Part shown: piece after piece, positions 1 through 10,223 of the stretch
How positions within the stretch are numbered: position 1 is the stretch's first letter
Layout: each line of letters opens with the position of its first letter
Source of the DNA: Gammaproteobacteria bacterium
GTDB lineage: Bacteria > Pseudomonadota > Gammaproteobacteria > Berkiellales > Berkiellaceae
NCBI GenBank assembly: GCA_016191245.1
Contig: JACPOY010000019.1
Span: 124,001-188,000 of the forward strand
Direction: 5' to 3'
DNA length: 64,000 nucleotides
Notes under the pieces: generated by a model
What the model saw: only the letters and a program-made list of their open reading frames with translations
Told to the model about the DNA's origin: nothing
The model's database searches: none
Translations under genes and position numbers: made by a program

Positions 1-1
1 A

Positions 2-781
2 TTTGATCGTATCTTTATTGCGCTTCATGGTAAAGAAGGCGAAGACGGCGTTATCCAAGGGTTACTACAAATGCTTGGGATACCCTTTACAGGAAGTGGA
101 GTTGCCTCTTCAGCGCTTGCTATGGATAAAGCGCGAGCAAAATTGGTAATGCATGGCTTACAGATCCCCACGCCTATATTTGGGGTCGCTAAAACGGTAG
201 AGAATGCAGAAAACATTGCGCAAAAAATTGGTTTTCCTGTTTCCATTAAGCCTGTGGCTGAAGGATCAAGCATTGGGGTAACACGCGTTGCCGATGCTAA
301 AGGCATTGCTTTAGCGTATGCAAAAGCAGCCGTTTATGGTGATGTTATTGTTGAGAAATGGATTGACGGTAAAGATTTTTTTGTTAGTATTCTACATGAT
401 AATGTTTTACCTTCAGTGGAAGTGCATACGCCAGGTGGATTTTATGATTACCAGGCAAAATATGAATCAGATGCAACTAAATATTTATGCCCCGCTCCTA
501 TTTCTGTTGAAAAGGAACGCGAAATAAGGGAGCTGTCTTATAAGGCATTTTGTGCTTTAGGATGTGAAGGATGGGGGCGTGTAGATTTAATCCAAGATAC
601 ATCAGGAAAATTTTGGGTATTAGAAGTTAATACGATCCCTGGTATGACCTCTCATAGTTTAGTTCCTATGTCTGCAAAGGCAGCCGGGATTAGTTTTGAT
701 GAGGTTGTCATGACAATATTAGCTTCTACTCTTGGAGAAGAAAATTTTTCAACTATAGTTGGTGAAGTTGCTCAGGCTTAA
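2..781 (+). CDS. ddlB: D-alanine--D-alanine ligase, 5'-truncated by window edge
   Basis: Joins two D-alanines using ATP to make the dipeptide that ends the peptidoglycan stem peptide; cytoplasmic. The frame is open from base 2, so the first visible residues (FDRIFIALHGKEGEDGVIQG) belong to the N-terminal Ddl domain and only about the first 50 residues are missing. The segment GSGVASSALAMDK, the ATP-grasp core (VSIKPVAEGSSIGV) and the metal-binding end LEVNTIPGMTSHS are all present in family order. It is followed after 10 bases by ftsQ, as in the dcw cluster of gammaproteobacteria. An internal ATG at 71 is not the true start because homology extends upstream of it. Confidence 0.96.
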   Translation, partial: FDRIFIALHGKEGEDGVIQGLLQMLGIPFTGSGVASSALAMDKARAKLVMHGLQIPTPIFGVAKTVENAENIAQKIGFPVSIKPVAEGSSIGVTRVADAKGIALAYAKAAVYGDVIVEKWIDGKDFFVSILHDNVLPSVEVHTPGGFYDYQAKYESDATKYLCPAPISVEKEREIRELSYKAFCALGCEGWGRVDLIQDTSGKFWVLEVNTIPGMTSHSLVPMSAKAAGISFDEVVMTILASTLGEENFSTIVGEVAQA

Positions 782-791
782 TTGGTGATGC

Positions 792-1559
792 ATGGAATTA
801 GCGATTTCCCGTAAATATCGTTATAAAAAAGAAGCAACAAAGAAAAAATCTAAACAACTGCTCTTTTTATTAAAGCGGTTAAGTCAAGGGCTGAGTTGTG
901 TTATTATTTTTTTCGCTGTGGGTTACACCGTTTTTTGGTGCCTTGATCCTTCACACTTTCCCATTACTTCGGTGAGATTTATTGGTGAAAGGAAAAATCT
1001 TTCTCAAGAGGAACTAAGGACGGCTTTTGTTTCTGAGGTGAATGCTGGCTTTTTTAGATTAAATGTTTCAACCTTGCAGCATCAATTGCTATCATTGCCT
1101 TGGATTAAACAAGCGGATGTCAGGAAAGTATGGCCTGATCAGTTAGTGGTCCGCTTTGAAGAACATACACCAGCCGCTTACTGGTTAGATAAGGGTATGA
1201 TAAGTGACTTGGGTACCGTATTTTATCCTGATATTTCTAAAGTGAGCGACTTGGATTTACCCATACTGCAAGGACCTGAAGGCAGGCAAACATTAGTATG
1301 GCAACAGTTATTAGTCATGGAAGAAACATTGGCGCCCTTGAATTTAACGATTACACATTTAACCTTAGCGCCTCGAGGTGCTTGGCATCTGCGTTTATCT
1401 AATGGGATGATGGTGATTTTAGGAACAAACGATACATTAAAGCGCTTAAATCGATTTGTTCAAGCTTACGACAAGCATTTATCAGCCAGAGCGCAAGAGA
1501 TGTCTTACGTGGACCTTCGATATACCAGCGGAATGACCGTGGGTTGGAGATCTGTGTGA
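792..1559 (+). CDS. ftsQ: Cell division protein FtsQ
   Basis: Bitopic inner-membrane divisome protein that links the FtsBL complex to the early division ring. The 255-residue product has a basic cytoplasmic N-terminus (about residues 1-30), one membrane segment (about 32-52, CVIIFFAVGYTVFWC), then a POTRA-type domain starting near FPITSVRFIGERKNLS and a beta domain with the typical segment LPWIKQADVRKVWPDQLVV. Length and order fit FtsQ. It lies between ddlB (10-base gap) and ftsA (63-base gap) and is probably co-transcribed with them. Confidence 0.95.
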   Translation: MELAISRKYRYKKEATKKKSKQLLFLLKRLSQGLSCVIIFFAVGYTVFWCLDPSHFPITSVRFIGERKNLSQEELRTAFVSEVNAGFFRLNVSTLQHQLLSLPWIKQADVRKVWPDQLVVRFEEHTPAAYWLDKGMISDLGTVFYPDISKVSDLDLPILQGPEGRQTLVWQQLLVMEETLAPLNLTITHLTLAPRGAWHLRLSNGMMVILGTNDTLKRLNRFVQAYDKHLSARAQEMSYVDLRYTSGMTVGWRSV

Positions 1560-1622
1560 ATATAGGGTATTTTTGTAAATTGGTTTATGCTAAAGGGGTT
1601 CATATAGGGAGACAGGTGTTCA

Positions 1623-2858
1623 ATGTCTAAAAGACCCGACAAAAATTTGATTGTAGGCCTAGATATTGGAACTTCTAAAGTCGTTGCTATTGTTGGTGAA
1701 ATCACACCAGAAGGTAGCGTTGACATTATAGGGATAGGTTCACACCCCTCAATGGGGTTGAAGAAAGGTGTCGTTGTCAATATTGAATCGACAGTGCAAT
1801 CTATTCAACGAGCGATAGAAGAAGCAGAACTCATGGCGGGATGCCAAATTCATTCTGTTTACACTGGTATTGCTGGAAGTCACATTAGAAGTTTAAATTC
1901 TCATGGAATTGTTGCTATTAGAGATCAAGAAGTAACGCAGGCTGATGTCGATCGCGTTATTGAGGCAGCAAAGGCAGTTGCTATCCCCGCAGATCAAAAA
2001 ATTCTACATATACTTCCGCAGCAATTCATCATTGATGCGCAAGACAGTATTAAAGAACCAGTAGGTATGTCAGGTGTAAGACTTGAAGCTAAGGTTCACA
2101 TGGTGACGGGAAGCGTGAGTGCTGCACAAAATATTATTAAATGCGTGAGACGATGTGGCTTAGAAGTCGATGATATTATTCTCGAACAACTTGCCTCTAG
2201 TTATGCTGTGTTGACTGAAGATGAGAAAGAACTAGGCGTGTGCTTGGTCGATATCGGTGGTGGCACAACGGATATAGCAGTATTTACGCATGGCTCGATA
2301 CGCCATACAGCGGTTATACCTATTGCCGGAGATCAGGTAACAAACGATATTGCTGTTGCACTTCGTACCCCAACTCAAAATGCAGAAGCCATCAAATTGA
2401 AGTATGGATGTGCGTTGAGCCAATTAGCGGATGCTAATGAAATGGTTGAAGTTTCCGGGGTTTCAGATAGGCCATCGCGAAAATTATCGCGAGCAACTTT
2501 AGCTGAAGTAATTGAACCACGTTATGAAGAGTTGTTTAGCTTAGTGCAAGCTGAACTTCAACGTCAGGGTTTAGAAGAATTGATAGGTTCTGGAATAGTT
2601 GTAACAGGTGGCAGTTCGAAAATGGTGGGTGTTGTAGAATTGGCAGAAGACATCTTTAGAATGCCAGTTCGACTCGGTTTACCAAGATATGTGACTGGGC
2701 TAGTTGATGTCCAACGCAACCCGATTTACTCTACAGGCATTGGTTTATTACTTTATGGTCGTCAGCAGCAACTTGAACGACACATTGATACATCAGTAAG
2801 CCTAGGGTTGCCAGGTGTGTGGGGACGTGTTAGACGTTGGTTCCAAGGAAATTTCTAG
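1623..2858 (+). CDS. ftsA: Cell division protein FtsA
   Basis: Actin-like ATPase that tethers FtsZ filaments to the inner membrane. The 411-residue protein begins with the phosphate-1 motif LIVGLDIGTSKVVA, has the 1C-domain region, the phosphate-2 motif VDIGGGTTDIAVF and the adenosine motif IVVTGGSSKMVG. It ends in an amphipathic, membrane-targeting helix with WGRVRRWFQGNF. GGGAGACAG stands just before the ATG. It is upstream of ftsZ as usual, with an 85-base gap. Nothing is missing. Confidence 0.97.
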   Translation: MSKRPDKNLIVGLDIGTSKVVAIVGEITPEGSVDIIGIGSHPSMGLKKGVVVNIESTVQSIQRAIEEAELMAGCQIHSVYTGIAGSHIRSLNSHGIVAIRDQEVTQADVDRVIEAAKAVAIPADQKILHILPQQFIIDAQDSIKEPVGMSGVRLEAKVHMVTGSVSAAQNIIKCVRRCGLEVDDIILEQLASSYAVLTEDEKELGVCLVDIGGGTTDIAVFTHGSIRHTAVIPIAGDQVTNDIAVALRTPTQNAEAIKLKYGCALSQLADANEMVEVSGVSDRPSRKLSRATLAEVIEPRYEELFSLVQAELQRQGLEELIGSGIVVTGGSSKMVGVVELAEDIFRMPVRLGLPRYVTGLVDVQRNPIYSTGIGLLLYGRQQQLERHIDTSVSLGLPGVWGRVRRWFQGNF

Positions 2859-2943
2859 GAAATATTTTTTATTATTAATAAAACTCACTTAATTTTTATA
2901 ATGAAGTGAGGTGGGTGCAATCAGCAGTGCCTAAGGAGACAGG

Positions 2944-4107
2944 ATGAGCGAATTGTTTGAACTGATGGATAATTATCCTCAAACCGCCATAATTAAAGTT
3001 ATCGGCGTTGGTGGCGGTGGTGGCAATGCGATTGAGCATATGGTCTTAGCCGATATTGAAGGCGTTGAGTTCATTTGTGCAAATACAGACGCTCAGGCAT
3101 TGCGAAATTCATCTGCTCGTACAGTATTACAATTAGGAACAGACGTAACAAAAGGATTGGGTGCTGGGGCAAATCCTGATGTTGGTCGTCAAGCAGCTTT
3201 GGAAGACATCGATCGTATTCGCGATGTACTGCAAGGTGCTGATATGGTTTTCATCACTGCAGGGATGGGTGGCGGTACCGGAACCGGTGGTGCTCCTGTT
3301 GTTGCTGAAGTTGCCAAAGAACTTGGCGCTTTAACTGTTGCTGTCGTAACAAGACCCTTTCCTTTTGAAGGTCGTAAACGAATGCTTCTTGCTGACGAAG
3401 GTATTCGTGCTTTAAGCCAACATGTTGATTCATTAATTACTATTCCTAATGAAAAATTGTTAACTGTGCTTGGCAAAGGCGTCACTTTATTGGATGCATT
3501 TAGAGCTGCAAATAATGTGTTATTGGGAGCGGTTCAGGGCATCGCAGAACTTATTACCAGACCAGGATTAATTAACGTCGACTTTGCTGACGTGCGTACA
3601 GTCATGTCAGAAATGGGTGTTGCAATGATGGGCACGGGAACAGCGCGTGGTGAAAATCGCGCAAGAGAAGCTGCCGATGCTGCGATTTCAAGTCCATTAT
3701 TAGATGATATCGACTTAGCGGGTGCTAAGGGGGTATTAGTGAATGTGACAGCAGGTATGGATTTGTCTATATCTGAGTTTGAAGAAGTGGGCGATGCTAT
3801 CAAGAACTTCACCTCTGATAATGCAACCGTTATTGTCGGTACTGTGATTGATCCTTCAATGACGGATGAGTTGCGAGTAACCTTGGTTGCAACAGGACTC
3901 AGCAGTGGCGGAAATCTTTCTGCTTGGGGCGAAGAAAAAGAAAAAGTCGAACCAAGAGATAATTTTCGTGTTCAAAGACAACCTATAGTAAGAAAGCCAG
4001 TTACATCAGGGGTTGCACAATCTACACAACGTGGAAAAGAAACAGCAACGACTGAAGAGCTGGATTATTTAGATATTCCTGCATTTTTACGTCGACAATC
4101 TGACTAA
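2944..4107 (+). CDS. ftsZ: Cell division GTPase FtsZ
   Basis: Tubulin-like GTPase that forms the cytokinetic ring. Its 387 residues carry the Gly-rich nucleotide loop [17 protein letters not shown], the tubulin signature [17 protein letters not shown], the T7-loop region and a C-terminal conserved peptide, [14 protein letters not shown], that binds FtsA and ZipA. The linker (about residues 318-370) is basic and glutamine-rich. AAGGAG at about 2932-2937 sets the start. The preceding gap of 85 bases may hold a promoter but none was clear. Confidence 0.98.
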   Translation: MSELFELMDNYPQTAIIKVIGVGGGGGNAIEHMVLADIEGVEFICANTDAQALRNSSARTVLQLGTDVTKGLGAGANPDVGRQAALEDIDRIRDVLQGADMVFITAGMGGGTGTGGAPVVAEVAKELGALTVAVVTRPFPFEGRKRMLLADEGIRALSQHVDSLITIPNEKLLTVLGKGVTLLDAFRAANNVLLGAVQGIAELITRPGLINVDFADVRTVMSEMGVAMMGTGTARGENRAREAADAAISSPLLDDIDLAGAKGVLVNVTAGMDLSISEFEEVGDAIKNFTSDNATVIVGTVIDPSMTDELRVTLVATGLSSGGNLSAWGEEKEKVEPRDNFRVQRQPIVRKPVTSGVAQSTQRGKETATTEELDYLDIPAFLRRQSD

Positions 4108-4162
4108 ATCTAGTTGCTATGCTATGATGATTTTCAGATAATGTGAACTTTTTTATCTCAAA

Positions 4163-4187
4163 CCTCTCCCCTTTTTGGGGAGAAGAG
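4163..4187. repeat. CTCTCCCC/GGGGAGA hairpin in the ftsZ-lpxC gap
   Basis: CTCTCCCC, five T bases, then GGGGAGA(A)GAG form a short strong hairpin. No T-run follows, so a simple Rho-independent terminator is unlikely. The CTCC/GGAG core resembles the hairpins inside the repeats at 5186-5327 and within the element at 47506-47658, so it may be a worn relative. It could attenuate read-through from ftsZ into lpxC. Confidence 0.45.
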
Positions 4188-4245
4188 ATAAAATGCGTTG
4201 TAAGTCATTGACTATCGATGGCACACATATAGGAAAGCAGGTGGC

Positions 4246-5178
4246 ATGTCTAAGCAAAGAACGTTAAAAAATGTAATCCGGGCTACAGGGATAGGAGTCC
4301 ATACTGGCGAAAAGGTTTTTTTAACCTTGCGCCCAGCTCCTGTAAACTCTGGAATTGTATTTCGTCGTGTCGACTGTGATCCCGTCATAGAGATCCCCGC
4401 GAAAGCTGAATACGTTGGAGATACAGCTTTTTGTACCACCCTCATCAAGGATGGGGTCCGAATTGGTACAGTTGAGCACTTATTGTCTGCAATGGCTGGC
4501 TTAGGCATTGATAATGCCATTATTGAAGTCAGTGCGCCTGAAGTTCCTATTATGGATGGCAGTGCAGGTCCATTTGTATTTTTAATACAGTCAGCTGGTA
4601 TTAAAGAACAAGCGGTTAACAAACGATTTATTAAAATTATTAAAGCTATTGAAGTGCGAGATGGTGATAAATTTGCTCGCATTGAACCTTATGATGGCTT
4701 TAAAGTGACCTTCACTATCGATTTTGATCACCCAGTTATCCGTAGTGGTGGGCAAGATTCGACTTTAGAATTTACCTCAATGTCGTATATTAAAATGGTA
4801 AGCCGTGCTCGTACATTCGGTTTTCTCTCTGATTTTGAATGGCTGCGTGCAAAGAACTTAGCCTCCGGGGCAAGTCTTGATAACGCCATTGTGTTAGATG
4901 AATACCGTGTATTAAATGAAGATGGCTTACGATTTGATGATGAATTTGTTCGCCATAAAATCCTGGATGCCGTGGGTGATTTATACCTCATGGGACATGG
5001 AGTAATAGGTGCTTTTCATGGCATTAAGTCCGGTCATACATTAAATAATAAGCTGATACGCACATTACTTGCAGATCAATCTGCCTGGGAAATTGTCAGC
5101 TATGAAGATAAGAAAGAAGCTCCAATTGCCTATGCAACTCCTGAGTTACTCGGACAAGATGTGTTGGCGATGGCTTGA
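4246..5178 (+). CDS. lpxC: UDP-3-O-acyl-N-acetylglucosamine deacetylase LpxC
   Basis: Zinc metalloenzyme that deacetylates UDP-3-O-acyl-GlcNAc, the committed step of lipid A synthesis. The 310-residue protein has the zinc-ligand motif [15 protein letters not shown] near residue 77, the MDGSAGPF motif and the C-terminal catalytic segment [14 protein letters not shown] followed by GHTLNNKLI. It follows ftsZ as in most gammaproteobacteria. The presence of lpxC shows a Gram-negative cell with lipid A. The stop codon lies 7 bases before a 142-bp repeat. Confidence 0.97.
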   Translation: MSKQRTLKNVIRATGIGVHTGEKVFLTLRPAPVNSGIVFRRVDCDPVIEIPAKAEYVGDTAFCTTLIKDGVRIGTVEHLLSAMAGLGIDNAIIEVSAPEVPIMDGSAGPFVFLIQSAGIKEQAVNKRFIKIIKAIEVRDGDKFARIEPYDGFKVTFTIDFDHPVIRSGGQDSTLEFTSMSYIKMVSRARTFGFLSDFEWLRAKNLASGASLDNAIVLDEYRVLNEDGLRFDDEFVRHKILDAVGDLYLMGHGVIGAFHGIKSGHTLNNKLIRTLLADQSAWEIVSYEDKKEAPIAYATPELLGQDVLAMA

Positions 5179-5185
5179 GATCCGC

Positions 5186-5327
5186 AAAATCCCTCTGTCC
5201 CTTCGGGCCTTCTCCCTTTGATACCAAAGGGAGAGTGCGGTTCGTTGCACTCTCCCTTTCTTAGCGGCGCGAAGCGCCAAACGCCTCCTTTGGAATCAAA
5301 GGAGGTCATGCGTAGCATGGGTGGATT
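5186..5327 (+). repeat. 142-bp palindromic repeat, copy A
   Basis: This block is nearly the exact reverse complement of 9616-9757. It holds several nested hairpins: CTCCCTTTGATACCAAAGGGAG, AGTGCGGTTCGTTGCACT, GGCGCGAAGCGCC, a CCTCCTTTG/CAAAGGAGG arm pair and CATGCGTAGCATG. The two copies differ at only a few positions, some of them compensated within stems (CATGCGTAGCATG here, CACGCTAAGAGCGTG there). It begins 7 bases after lpxC and ends next to the dciA stop, so it may also end both transcripts. It resembles the REP/BIME class of extragenic elements. Confidence 0.9.
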
Positions 5328-5328
5328 T

Positions 5329-5808
5329 TTAAGCCCCCTGATGCCTTAACAATCTCTCCAAACTTGCTACTAACTTTTCCATACCTGGTTTACTTTTAAG
5401 AGAATCAGCCAAAGCTTGAATTTGTTCGGCATTACTTGCCGACATTTTAAGGGGAGGAGGGAATGGATTTTCCGTTTGAGCAGAAGCCCGAGTTTCTTGT
5501 TCTATATTTTTTTGTACTTTAATTTGAATTGAGCAAATCCCTGCCCATTGAGGAATAGAACGTAGTTTGCTAAGTAAATTTGGAGCAGAATACCGTAATC
5601 GGGTTGCCCACGCGGAACTGTTGGCAAATAGTGTCAGTACACCTAAATCATAGTAACCTACTCTGCAATGTGGTATGAGTTCATTATCAAGAACAGAAGT
5701 AAATGTGTGATTTAACTCATCAATAGCTTGGGCGTGTGCAATGAGTTTTCCAAGTGGCGATTCGGATTTATTGAGTAAATCATTGATGGGCGAGCTCAAT
5801 AAAGTCAT
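5329..5808 (-). CDS. dciA: DciA-like helicase-loading protein (DUF721)
   Basis: DUF721 proteins related to DciA help load the replicative helicase DnaB in bacteria without DnaC. The 159-residue product has the DUF721 pattern: an N-terminal helical stretch (LGKLIAHAQAIDELNHTF) and the core LIPHCRVGYYDLGVLTLF plus SSAWATRLRYSAPNLLSKLR. The C-terminal part is a less conserved helical tail. It lies between lpxC and the M23-secA pair, where Legionella-type genomes also place it, and is divergent from the M23 gene. Its stop abuts repeat copy A. The role is inferred from the family. Confidence 0.8.
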   Translation of the reverse strand: MTLLSSPINDLLNKSESPLGKLIAHAQAIDELNHTFTSVLDNELIPHCRVGYYDLGVLTLFANSSAWATRLRYSAPNLLSKLRSIPQWAGICSIQIKVQKNIEQETRASAQTENPFPPPLKMSASNAEQIQALADSLKSKPGMEKLVASLERLLRHQGA

Positions 5809-5847
5809 GGAGATCTCATTTAAGTTATAAGGAATGTCGTCGCTTTT

Positions 5848-6774
5848 ATGAAATTAAATACGCTTTCGAAGATATTCGCAACCAAAGGCAGTTTCCATCT
5901 TAGCTATAATGCAGCCACCATGCTATTGATAGGAGTATTCACTGTTGTTGGATTTGCCTTGCTAGGAGGTTATCGCTTAGCTTGCTGGAGAATAACACAA
6001 AACCAAGGGACTTTTCGCCCACAATGGCAGCATGCTCTTCAAGGGGAGAATCATCAGATCCAGGAAGTGGACCAAAAAACGGAGCAACATCTGCAAGTCC
6101 TGACACAGCATATTGGACGTATTGAAGCAAACTTAATGAGAATTAATGCTCTAGGTGAACGACTTGTCGAGACTGCTAATCTCGATCCAAATGAGTTTAA
6201 TTTTGGGCAAGACGTTGCTATGGGAGGCCCACTACTCAATGAATTTGGACAAGAGTCTGTATTACATACCTTAAAGCAACTTGATGAAGTATTAGAAAAA
6301 CGTTACACGCAATTAAATACTCTTCATATCGCGTTACAGACGAAACTTGGTCAAAGTGAGCTCTCACTTTCTGGATTAGGCAAACCGGTAAGAGATGGTT
6401 GGATATCGTCTTTCTTCGGTTCAAGATCCGATCCCTATACCGGTCGAAAAGCGTGGCATGCGGGCGTCGATATTGTTGGCAAAGAAGGCTCTCACGTAAA
6501 AGCATTAGCAGGGGGAGTGGTAACGTATGCTGATGTAAAGGGCGGTTATGGTAACTTGGTAGAAATTCAGCATGCTGATGGGTTATCAACTCGTTATGGC
6601 CATAATAAAGCTCTCTTAGTGAGCCCGGGGCAATTAGTTAAAAAAGGGCAGTCTATTGCTTTATTAGGTTCATCCGGGCGATCAACAGGGCCCCATGTGC
6701 ACTTAGAGGTGCATAAAGATGGGGAAGCTATTGATCCTGGGCAGTATTTTTATGACTTACGTAGAAAAAGTTAA
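5848..6774 (+). CDS. M23 family (LytM-type) periplasmic metallopeptidase
   Basis: A zinc endopeptidase, or a degenerate activator, acting on peptidoglycan cross-bridges in the periplasm. The 308-residue protein has one N-terminal membrane segment (about residues 25-45, MLLIGVFTVVGFALLGGY), a coiled-coil region (about 70-170) and a C-terminal LytM domain. Zinc ligands are visible in AWHAGVDIVG and in HVHLEVHKDGE, so it is likely catalytic. The M23 gene directly upstream of secA is a conserved arrangement in gammaproteobacteria. The 110-base gap before secA probably holds its promoter or leader. Confidence 0.9.
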   Translation: MKLNTLSKIFATKGSFHLSYNAATMLLIGVFTVVGFALLGGYRLACWRITQNQGTFRPQWQHALQGENHQIQEVDQKTEQHLQVLTQHIGRIEANLMRINALGERLVETANLDPNEFNFGQDVAMGGPLLNEFGQESVLHTLKQLDEVLEKRYTQLNTLHIALQTKLGQSELSLSGLGKPVRDGWISSFFGSRSDPYTGRKAWHAGVDIVGKEGSHVKALAGGVVTYADVKGGYGNLVEIQHADGLSTRYGHNKALLVSPGQLVKKGQSIALLGSSGRSTGPHVHLEVHKDGEAIDPGQYFYDLRRKS

Positions 6775-6884
6775 ATAACAAACTGTTTTTGGCTGCGATA
6801 TAATCGTTTTGTATCTCCATGTTGGTAGGTAGACTGTGATATATTGGCTTAAAACCCTAGTTTTAGAGGAAGTGCATTAGCCCT

Positions 6885-9617
6885 ATGTTTTCTGGACTCA
6901 TTAAGGCTCTTTTTGGTAGCCGCAATCAACGCCTCGTTAAACGTTATCGTAAAGTTGTGGAAAAAGTGAATGCTTTTGAACCCATCTTTGAAAAGCTTAA
7001 CGACGAGCAAATCCTTCAAAAAACTGAAGAATTTAGAGCACGCTATCGAAAGGGGGAAACCCTTGAGGAGTTAATGCCTGAAGCCTTTGCATTGGTAAGA
7101 GAAGCGAGTAAGCGCACCTTAAATATGCGCCATTTTGATGTGCAACTTATAGGCGGCATGGTCTTACATGATGGCAAAATTGCCGAGATGTCCACAGGTG
7201 AAGGTAAAACCTTAGTAGCTACCTTACCAGTATATTTAAATTCACTCACAGGCAAATCTGTACACGTCGTCACCGTCAACGATTATCTTGCCAGACGCGA
7301 TGCACAATGGATGAATCCGTTATACCGAGCCCTGGGGTTAACGGTGGGTATCGTTGTGCCTAGAATGCGCCAAGAGGTAAAACGCGAAAGCTATCTATGT
7401 AATGTTGTTTATGCAACCAATAATGAGTTAGGTTTTGATTATTTGCGCAACAAAATGGCGCATTCGCAAGAAGAGTGCCTACAGCAAGAACTCCATTTTG
7501 CGATTGTTGACGAAGTGGATTCGATCCTAATTGATGAAGCGCGTACACCATTAATTATTTCGGGTGCCGCTGAAGACAGTTCTGAATTATATATAAAAAT
7601 GAATGAAATTGTTCCTCATTTGACTCCCCAAAAAGTCAAAGATGGTCCTGGTGATTATTCTATAGATGAAAAATCTCGTCAAATTTACCTTTCTGAAGAA
7701 GGTCATTTACGTGTTGAGTCACTCCTTGTGAAAGAAGGACTCTTAACGTCGGGTAAGAGTTTATATGATCCGATGAATATCGGTTTACTGCATCATTTAA
7801 ATGCAAGTTTACGTGCTCATGCTATCTTTAAACGTGATGTCGATTATCTTGTCCATAACAATGAAGTCGTTATTGTTGATGAACACACTGGACGAACGAT
7901 GCCAGGTCGACGTTGGTCAGATGGGTTGCATCAAGCTGTTGAAGCCAAAGAGCATGTGGCCATTCAAAGTGAAAATCAAACAATGGCTTCAATTACGTTT
8001 CAAAACTTCTTCCGACTTTATGGCAAGTTGGCGGGAATGACAGGAACGGCTGATACAGAAGCATATGAGTTTCAGCAAATCTATAATTTAGAAGTAGTGG
8101 TTATTCCCACCAATAAACCTTGTATTCGTCAAGATAAAGCGGACGTTATTTATTTAACAAAGCAGGAAAAATTTGATGCAATTGTAGAAGAAATTAAAGA
8201 ATCTGTTGCTCAAGATCGTCCAGTATTAGTGGGAACGGTTTCTATCGAGAATTCAGAATTATTATCTAATATTCTTAACAAACATAAAATTAAGCATCAA
8301 GTTTTAAATGCAAAATTTCATGAACAAGAAGCGCACATTATTGCAGAAGCAGGTCGTCCTGGGACGGTCACGATTGCAACCAATATGGCAGGTCGAGGAA
8401 CAGACATTGTGTTGGGGGGATATTTAGATGCACAGATCCGTGCTCTTGAAGATCCTACGCCAGAAATGATTGAAGAAGTACGCAAACAATGGCAAGAAAG
8501 ACATGATGCTGTTGTGAAAGCGGGAGGTCTTCATATTATCGGTACTGAACGCCATGAATCTCGCCGTATTGATAACCAGTTAAGAGGACGCGCAGGACGT
8601 CAAGGCGATCCAGGTTCATCAAGTTTCTATCTGTGTCTTGAAGATAACCTGATGCGTATTTTTGGTTCGGACAAAATGTCAGGATTAATGCGTCGATTAG
8701 GTGTACAAAAAGGTGAAGCTATTACACATCCTTGGGTGACGCGTGCTATTGAGAATGCACAACGTAAAGTCGAAGGACATAACTTTGATATCCGTAAGCA
8801 ATTATTAGAATACGATAACGTTGCTAACGATCAACGTCGTGTTATTTATGATCAACGTGATGAGCTCATGGCGGCAACGGATATTTCTGAAAACGTCAAA
8901 GGCATCAGAGAATCTGTTATTAATACCGTCATCTCAGAATATATCCCGCCACAAAGTATTGAAGATATGTGGGATATAGAAAATTTAGAAAAAACTCTCG
9001 AATCTGAATTTGGTATGAAACTACCCATCAAACAATGGTTAGAGGAACCAAACGTTCATGAAGATACCATTAGAGCGCGTATTTTAGATGAGGCTGTCAA
9101 ACAATATGAAGCCAAAGAAGTAGCTATTGGATCCGATGCAATGCGTCGTTTTGAAAAATCGGTCATGCTTCACTCATTAGATTTACATTGGCGCGATCAT
9201 ATTTCTCAAATGGAATACTTACGTCAAAGTATATTTTTGCGTGGTTATGCTCAAAAAGATCCACGTCAAGAATATAAACGTGAAGCATTTAATCTTTTCA
9301 CAGCAATGTTGGAAAGTATTAAACGACAAGTGATTAGTATGTTATCGATAGTTGAAATCCAAGCACCAGCAGATATTGATGCTGTTGAAGCTCAAGAAGA
9401 GCAACGCAGACAAGCCAGTTCTCAATCGATGATATTTCGCCATGCAGAGGCTGCATCTTTGTCTGAAGAGGCTGAGATGGGAATGGAAAATGGTGAAAAA
9501 TTGAGCGCTGCAGGAGGAGCATCCTATGCAAGGATTGCCCCGAAAGTAGGCAGAAATGACAATTGTCCTTGTGGTTCTGGCAAAAAATACAAACATTGTC
9601 ATGGCCGGTTAGCGTAA
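6885..9617 (+). CDS. secA: Preprotein translocase ATPase SecA
   Basis: Motor ATPase that pushes unfolded preproteins through SecYEG. At 910 residues it is full length. Visible are the Walker A site ([14 protein letters not shown], near residue 102), the [16 protein letters not shown] motif, the helicase motif [27 protein letters not shown] and the C-terminal zinc site [17 protein letters not shown] that binds SecB and lipids. The TAA stop falls at the first bases of repeat copy B, so the repeat lies exactly at the gene's 3' end. No SecM-like arrest peptide is seen upstream. Confidence 0.98.
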   Translation: MFSGLIKALFGSRNQRLVKRYRKVVEKVNAFEPIFEKLNDEQILQKTEEFRARYRKGETLEELMPEAFALVREASKRTLNMRHFDVQLIGGMVLHDGKIAEMSTGEGKTLVATLPVYLNSLTGKSVHVVTVNDYLARRDAQWMNPLYRALGLTVGIVVPRMRQEVKRESYLCNVVYATNNELGFDYLRNKMAHSQEECLQQELHFAIVDEVDSILIDEARTPLIISGAAEDSSELYIKMNEIVPHLTPQKVKDGPGDYSIDEKSRQIYLSEEGHLRVESLLVKEGLLTSGKSLYDPMNIGLLHHLNASLRAHAIFKRDVDYLVHNNEVVIVDEHTGRTMPGRRWSDGLHQAVEAKEHVAIQSENQTMASITFQNFFRLYGKLAGMTGTADTEAYEFQQIYNLEVVVIPTNKPCIRQDKADVIYLTKQEKFDAIVEEIKESVAQDRPVLVGTVSIENSELLSNILNKHKIKHQVLNAKFHEQEAHIIAEAGRPGTVTIATNMAGRGTDIVLGGYLDAQIRALEDPTPEMIEEVRKQWQERHDAVVKAGGLHIIGTERHESRRIDNQLRGRAGRQGDPGSSSFYLCLEDNLMRIFGSDKMSGLMRRLGVQKGEAITHPWVTRAIENAQRKVEGHNFDIRKQLLEYDNVANDQRRVIYDQRDELMAATDISENVKGIRESVINTVISEYIPPQSIEDMWDIENLEKTLESEFGMKLPIKQWLEEPNVHEDTIRARILDEAVKQYEAKEVAIGSDAMRRFEKSVMLHSLDLHWRDHISQMEYLRQSIFLRGYAQKDPRQEYKREAFNLFTAMLESIKRQVISMLSIVEIQAPADIDAVEAQEEQRRQASSQSMIFRHAEAASLSEEAEMGMENGEKLSAAGGASYARIAPKVGRNDNCPCGSGKKYKHCHGRLA

Positions 9618-9757
9618 TCCACCCACGCTAAGAGCGTGACCTCCTTTGATTCCAAAGGAGGCGTTTGGCGCTTCGCGCCGACAAGAAGGTGAGTGCAACG
9701 AACCGCCCTCTCCCTTTGGAATCAAAGGGAGAAGGCCCGAAGGGACAGAGGGATTTT
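9616..9757 (-). repeat. 142-bp palindromic repeat, copy B (inverted)
   Basis: Second copy of the element at 5186-5327, in opposite orientation and of the same length. It overlaps the last two bases of the secA stop and ends 6 bases before the mutT start. It contains the hairpins CCTCCTTTG/CAAAGGAGG, GGCGCTTCGCGCC and CTCCCTTTG/CAAAGGGAG. An open frame runs through it in phase with mutT from 9665, but its translation only reflects the repeat. Confidence 0.9.
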
Positions 9758-9763
9758 CAAAGT

Positions 9764-10180
9764 ATGCTTTCAAAACGCATTGAAGTTGCGGTGGGTGTTG
9801 TTTTTAATCAATTTGGTCAAATCTTAGTTGCCAAACGTCATCCACACCAACATCAAGGTGATGCCTATGAATTTCCTGGTGGTAAGATAGAACCAGGAGA
9901 AACTGTTGCGATGGCTCTAAAAAGAGAGCTTTTAGAAGAAGTTGGGATCGAGGTGGTAAAACACGAACCTTGGATCAAAATAAATCACGACTATTCTGAT
10001 AAATCTGTTTGTTTACAAGTACACAAAGTCTTTGCTTTTATCGGTGAACCACGTGGTTGCGAAGGTCAAGCTGTACAATGGATTAATCCAGAAGAATTAG
10101 TGAATCTCACCTTGCCAGAGGCCAATCAAGCGATTATTAAAGCACTGAATGAAGAGAATAAAAAAATCCTGCTTGTGTGA
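9764..10180 (+). CDS. mutT: 8-oxo-dGTP diphosphatase MutT (Nudix hydrolase)
   Basis: Hydrolyses oxidised dGTP to prevent A:T to C:G transversions. From the ATG at 9764 the product has 138 residues, close to classical MutT. It starts MLSKRIEVAVGVVFNQFGQI and carries the Nudix box, GGKIEPGETVAMALKRELLE plus EVGIEV, matching GX5EX7REUXEEXGU. An in-frame ATG at 9665 would add 33 residues coded by the upstream repeat, which is unlikely to be real protein. mutT downstream of secA is the usual gammaproteobacterial order. A hairpin terminator covers its stop. Confidence 0.93.
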   Translation: MLSKRIEVAVGVVFNQFGQILVAKRHPHQHQGDAYEFPGGKIEPGETVAMALKRELLEEVGIEVVKHEPWIKINHDYSDKSVCLQVHKVFAFIGEPRGCEGQAVQWINPEELVNLTLPEANQAIIKALNEENKKILLV

Positions 10181-10201
10181 GAGGAAACACAAACAGGATT
10201 T
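10164..10201. terminator. Bidirectional Rho-independent terminator
   Basis: AAATCCTG-C-TTGTGT, a short loop, then ACACAA-A-CAGGATTT form a 14-bp stem with one internal mismatch. A-rich sequence lies on the left (T-run on the minus strand) and T-rich sequence on the right. It sits between the convergent mutT (stop at 10180, inside the hairpin) and the small peptide gene ending at 10224, and can end both. Confidence 0.85.
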
Positions 10202-10223
10202 ATCTTTATATTGAGAGTAAATT

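Noticed and set aside
4163..4187. Rho-independent terminator after ftsZ
   Set aside because: The hairpin lacks a T-run on either strand, so it is listed only as a repeat-like hairpin.
9665..9763. N-terminal extension of MutT by 33 residues
   Set aside because: It is encoded by the palindromic repeat, and the ATG at 9764 gives the normal MutT start and length.
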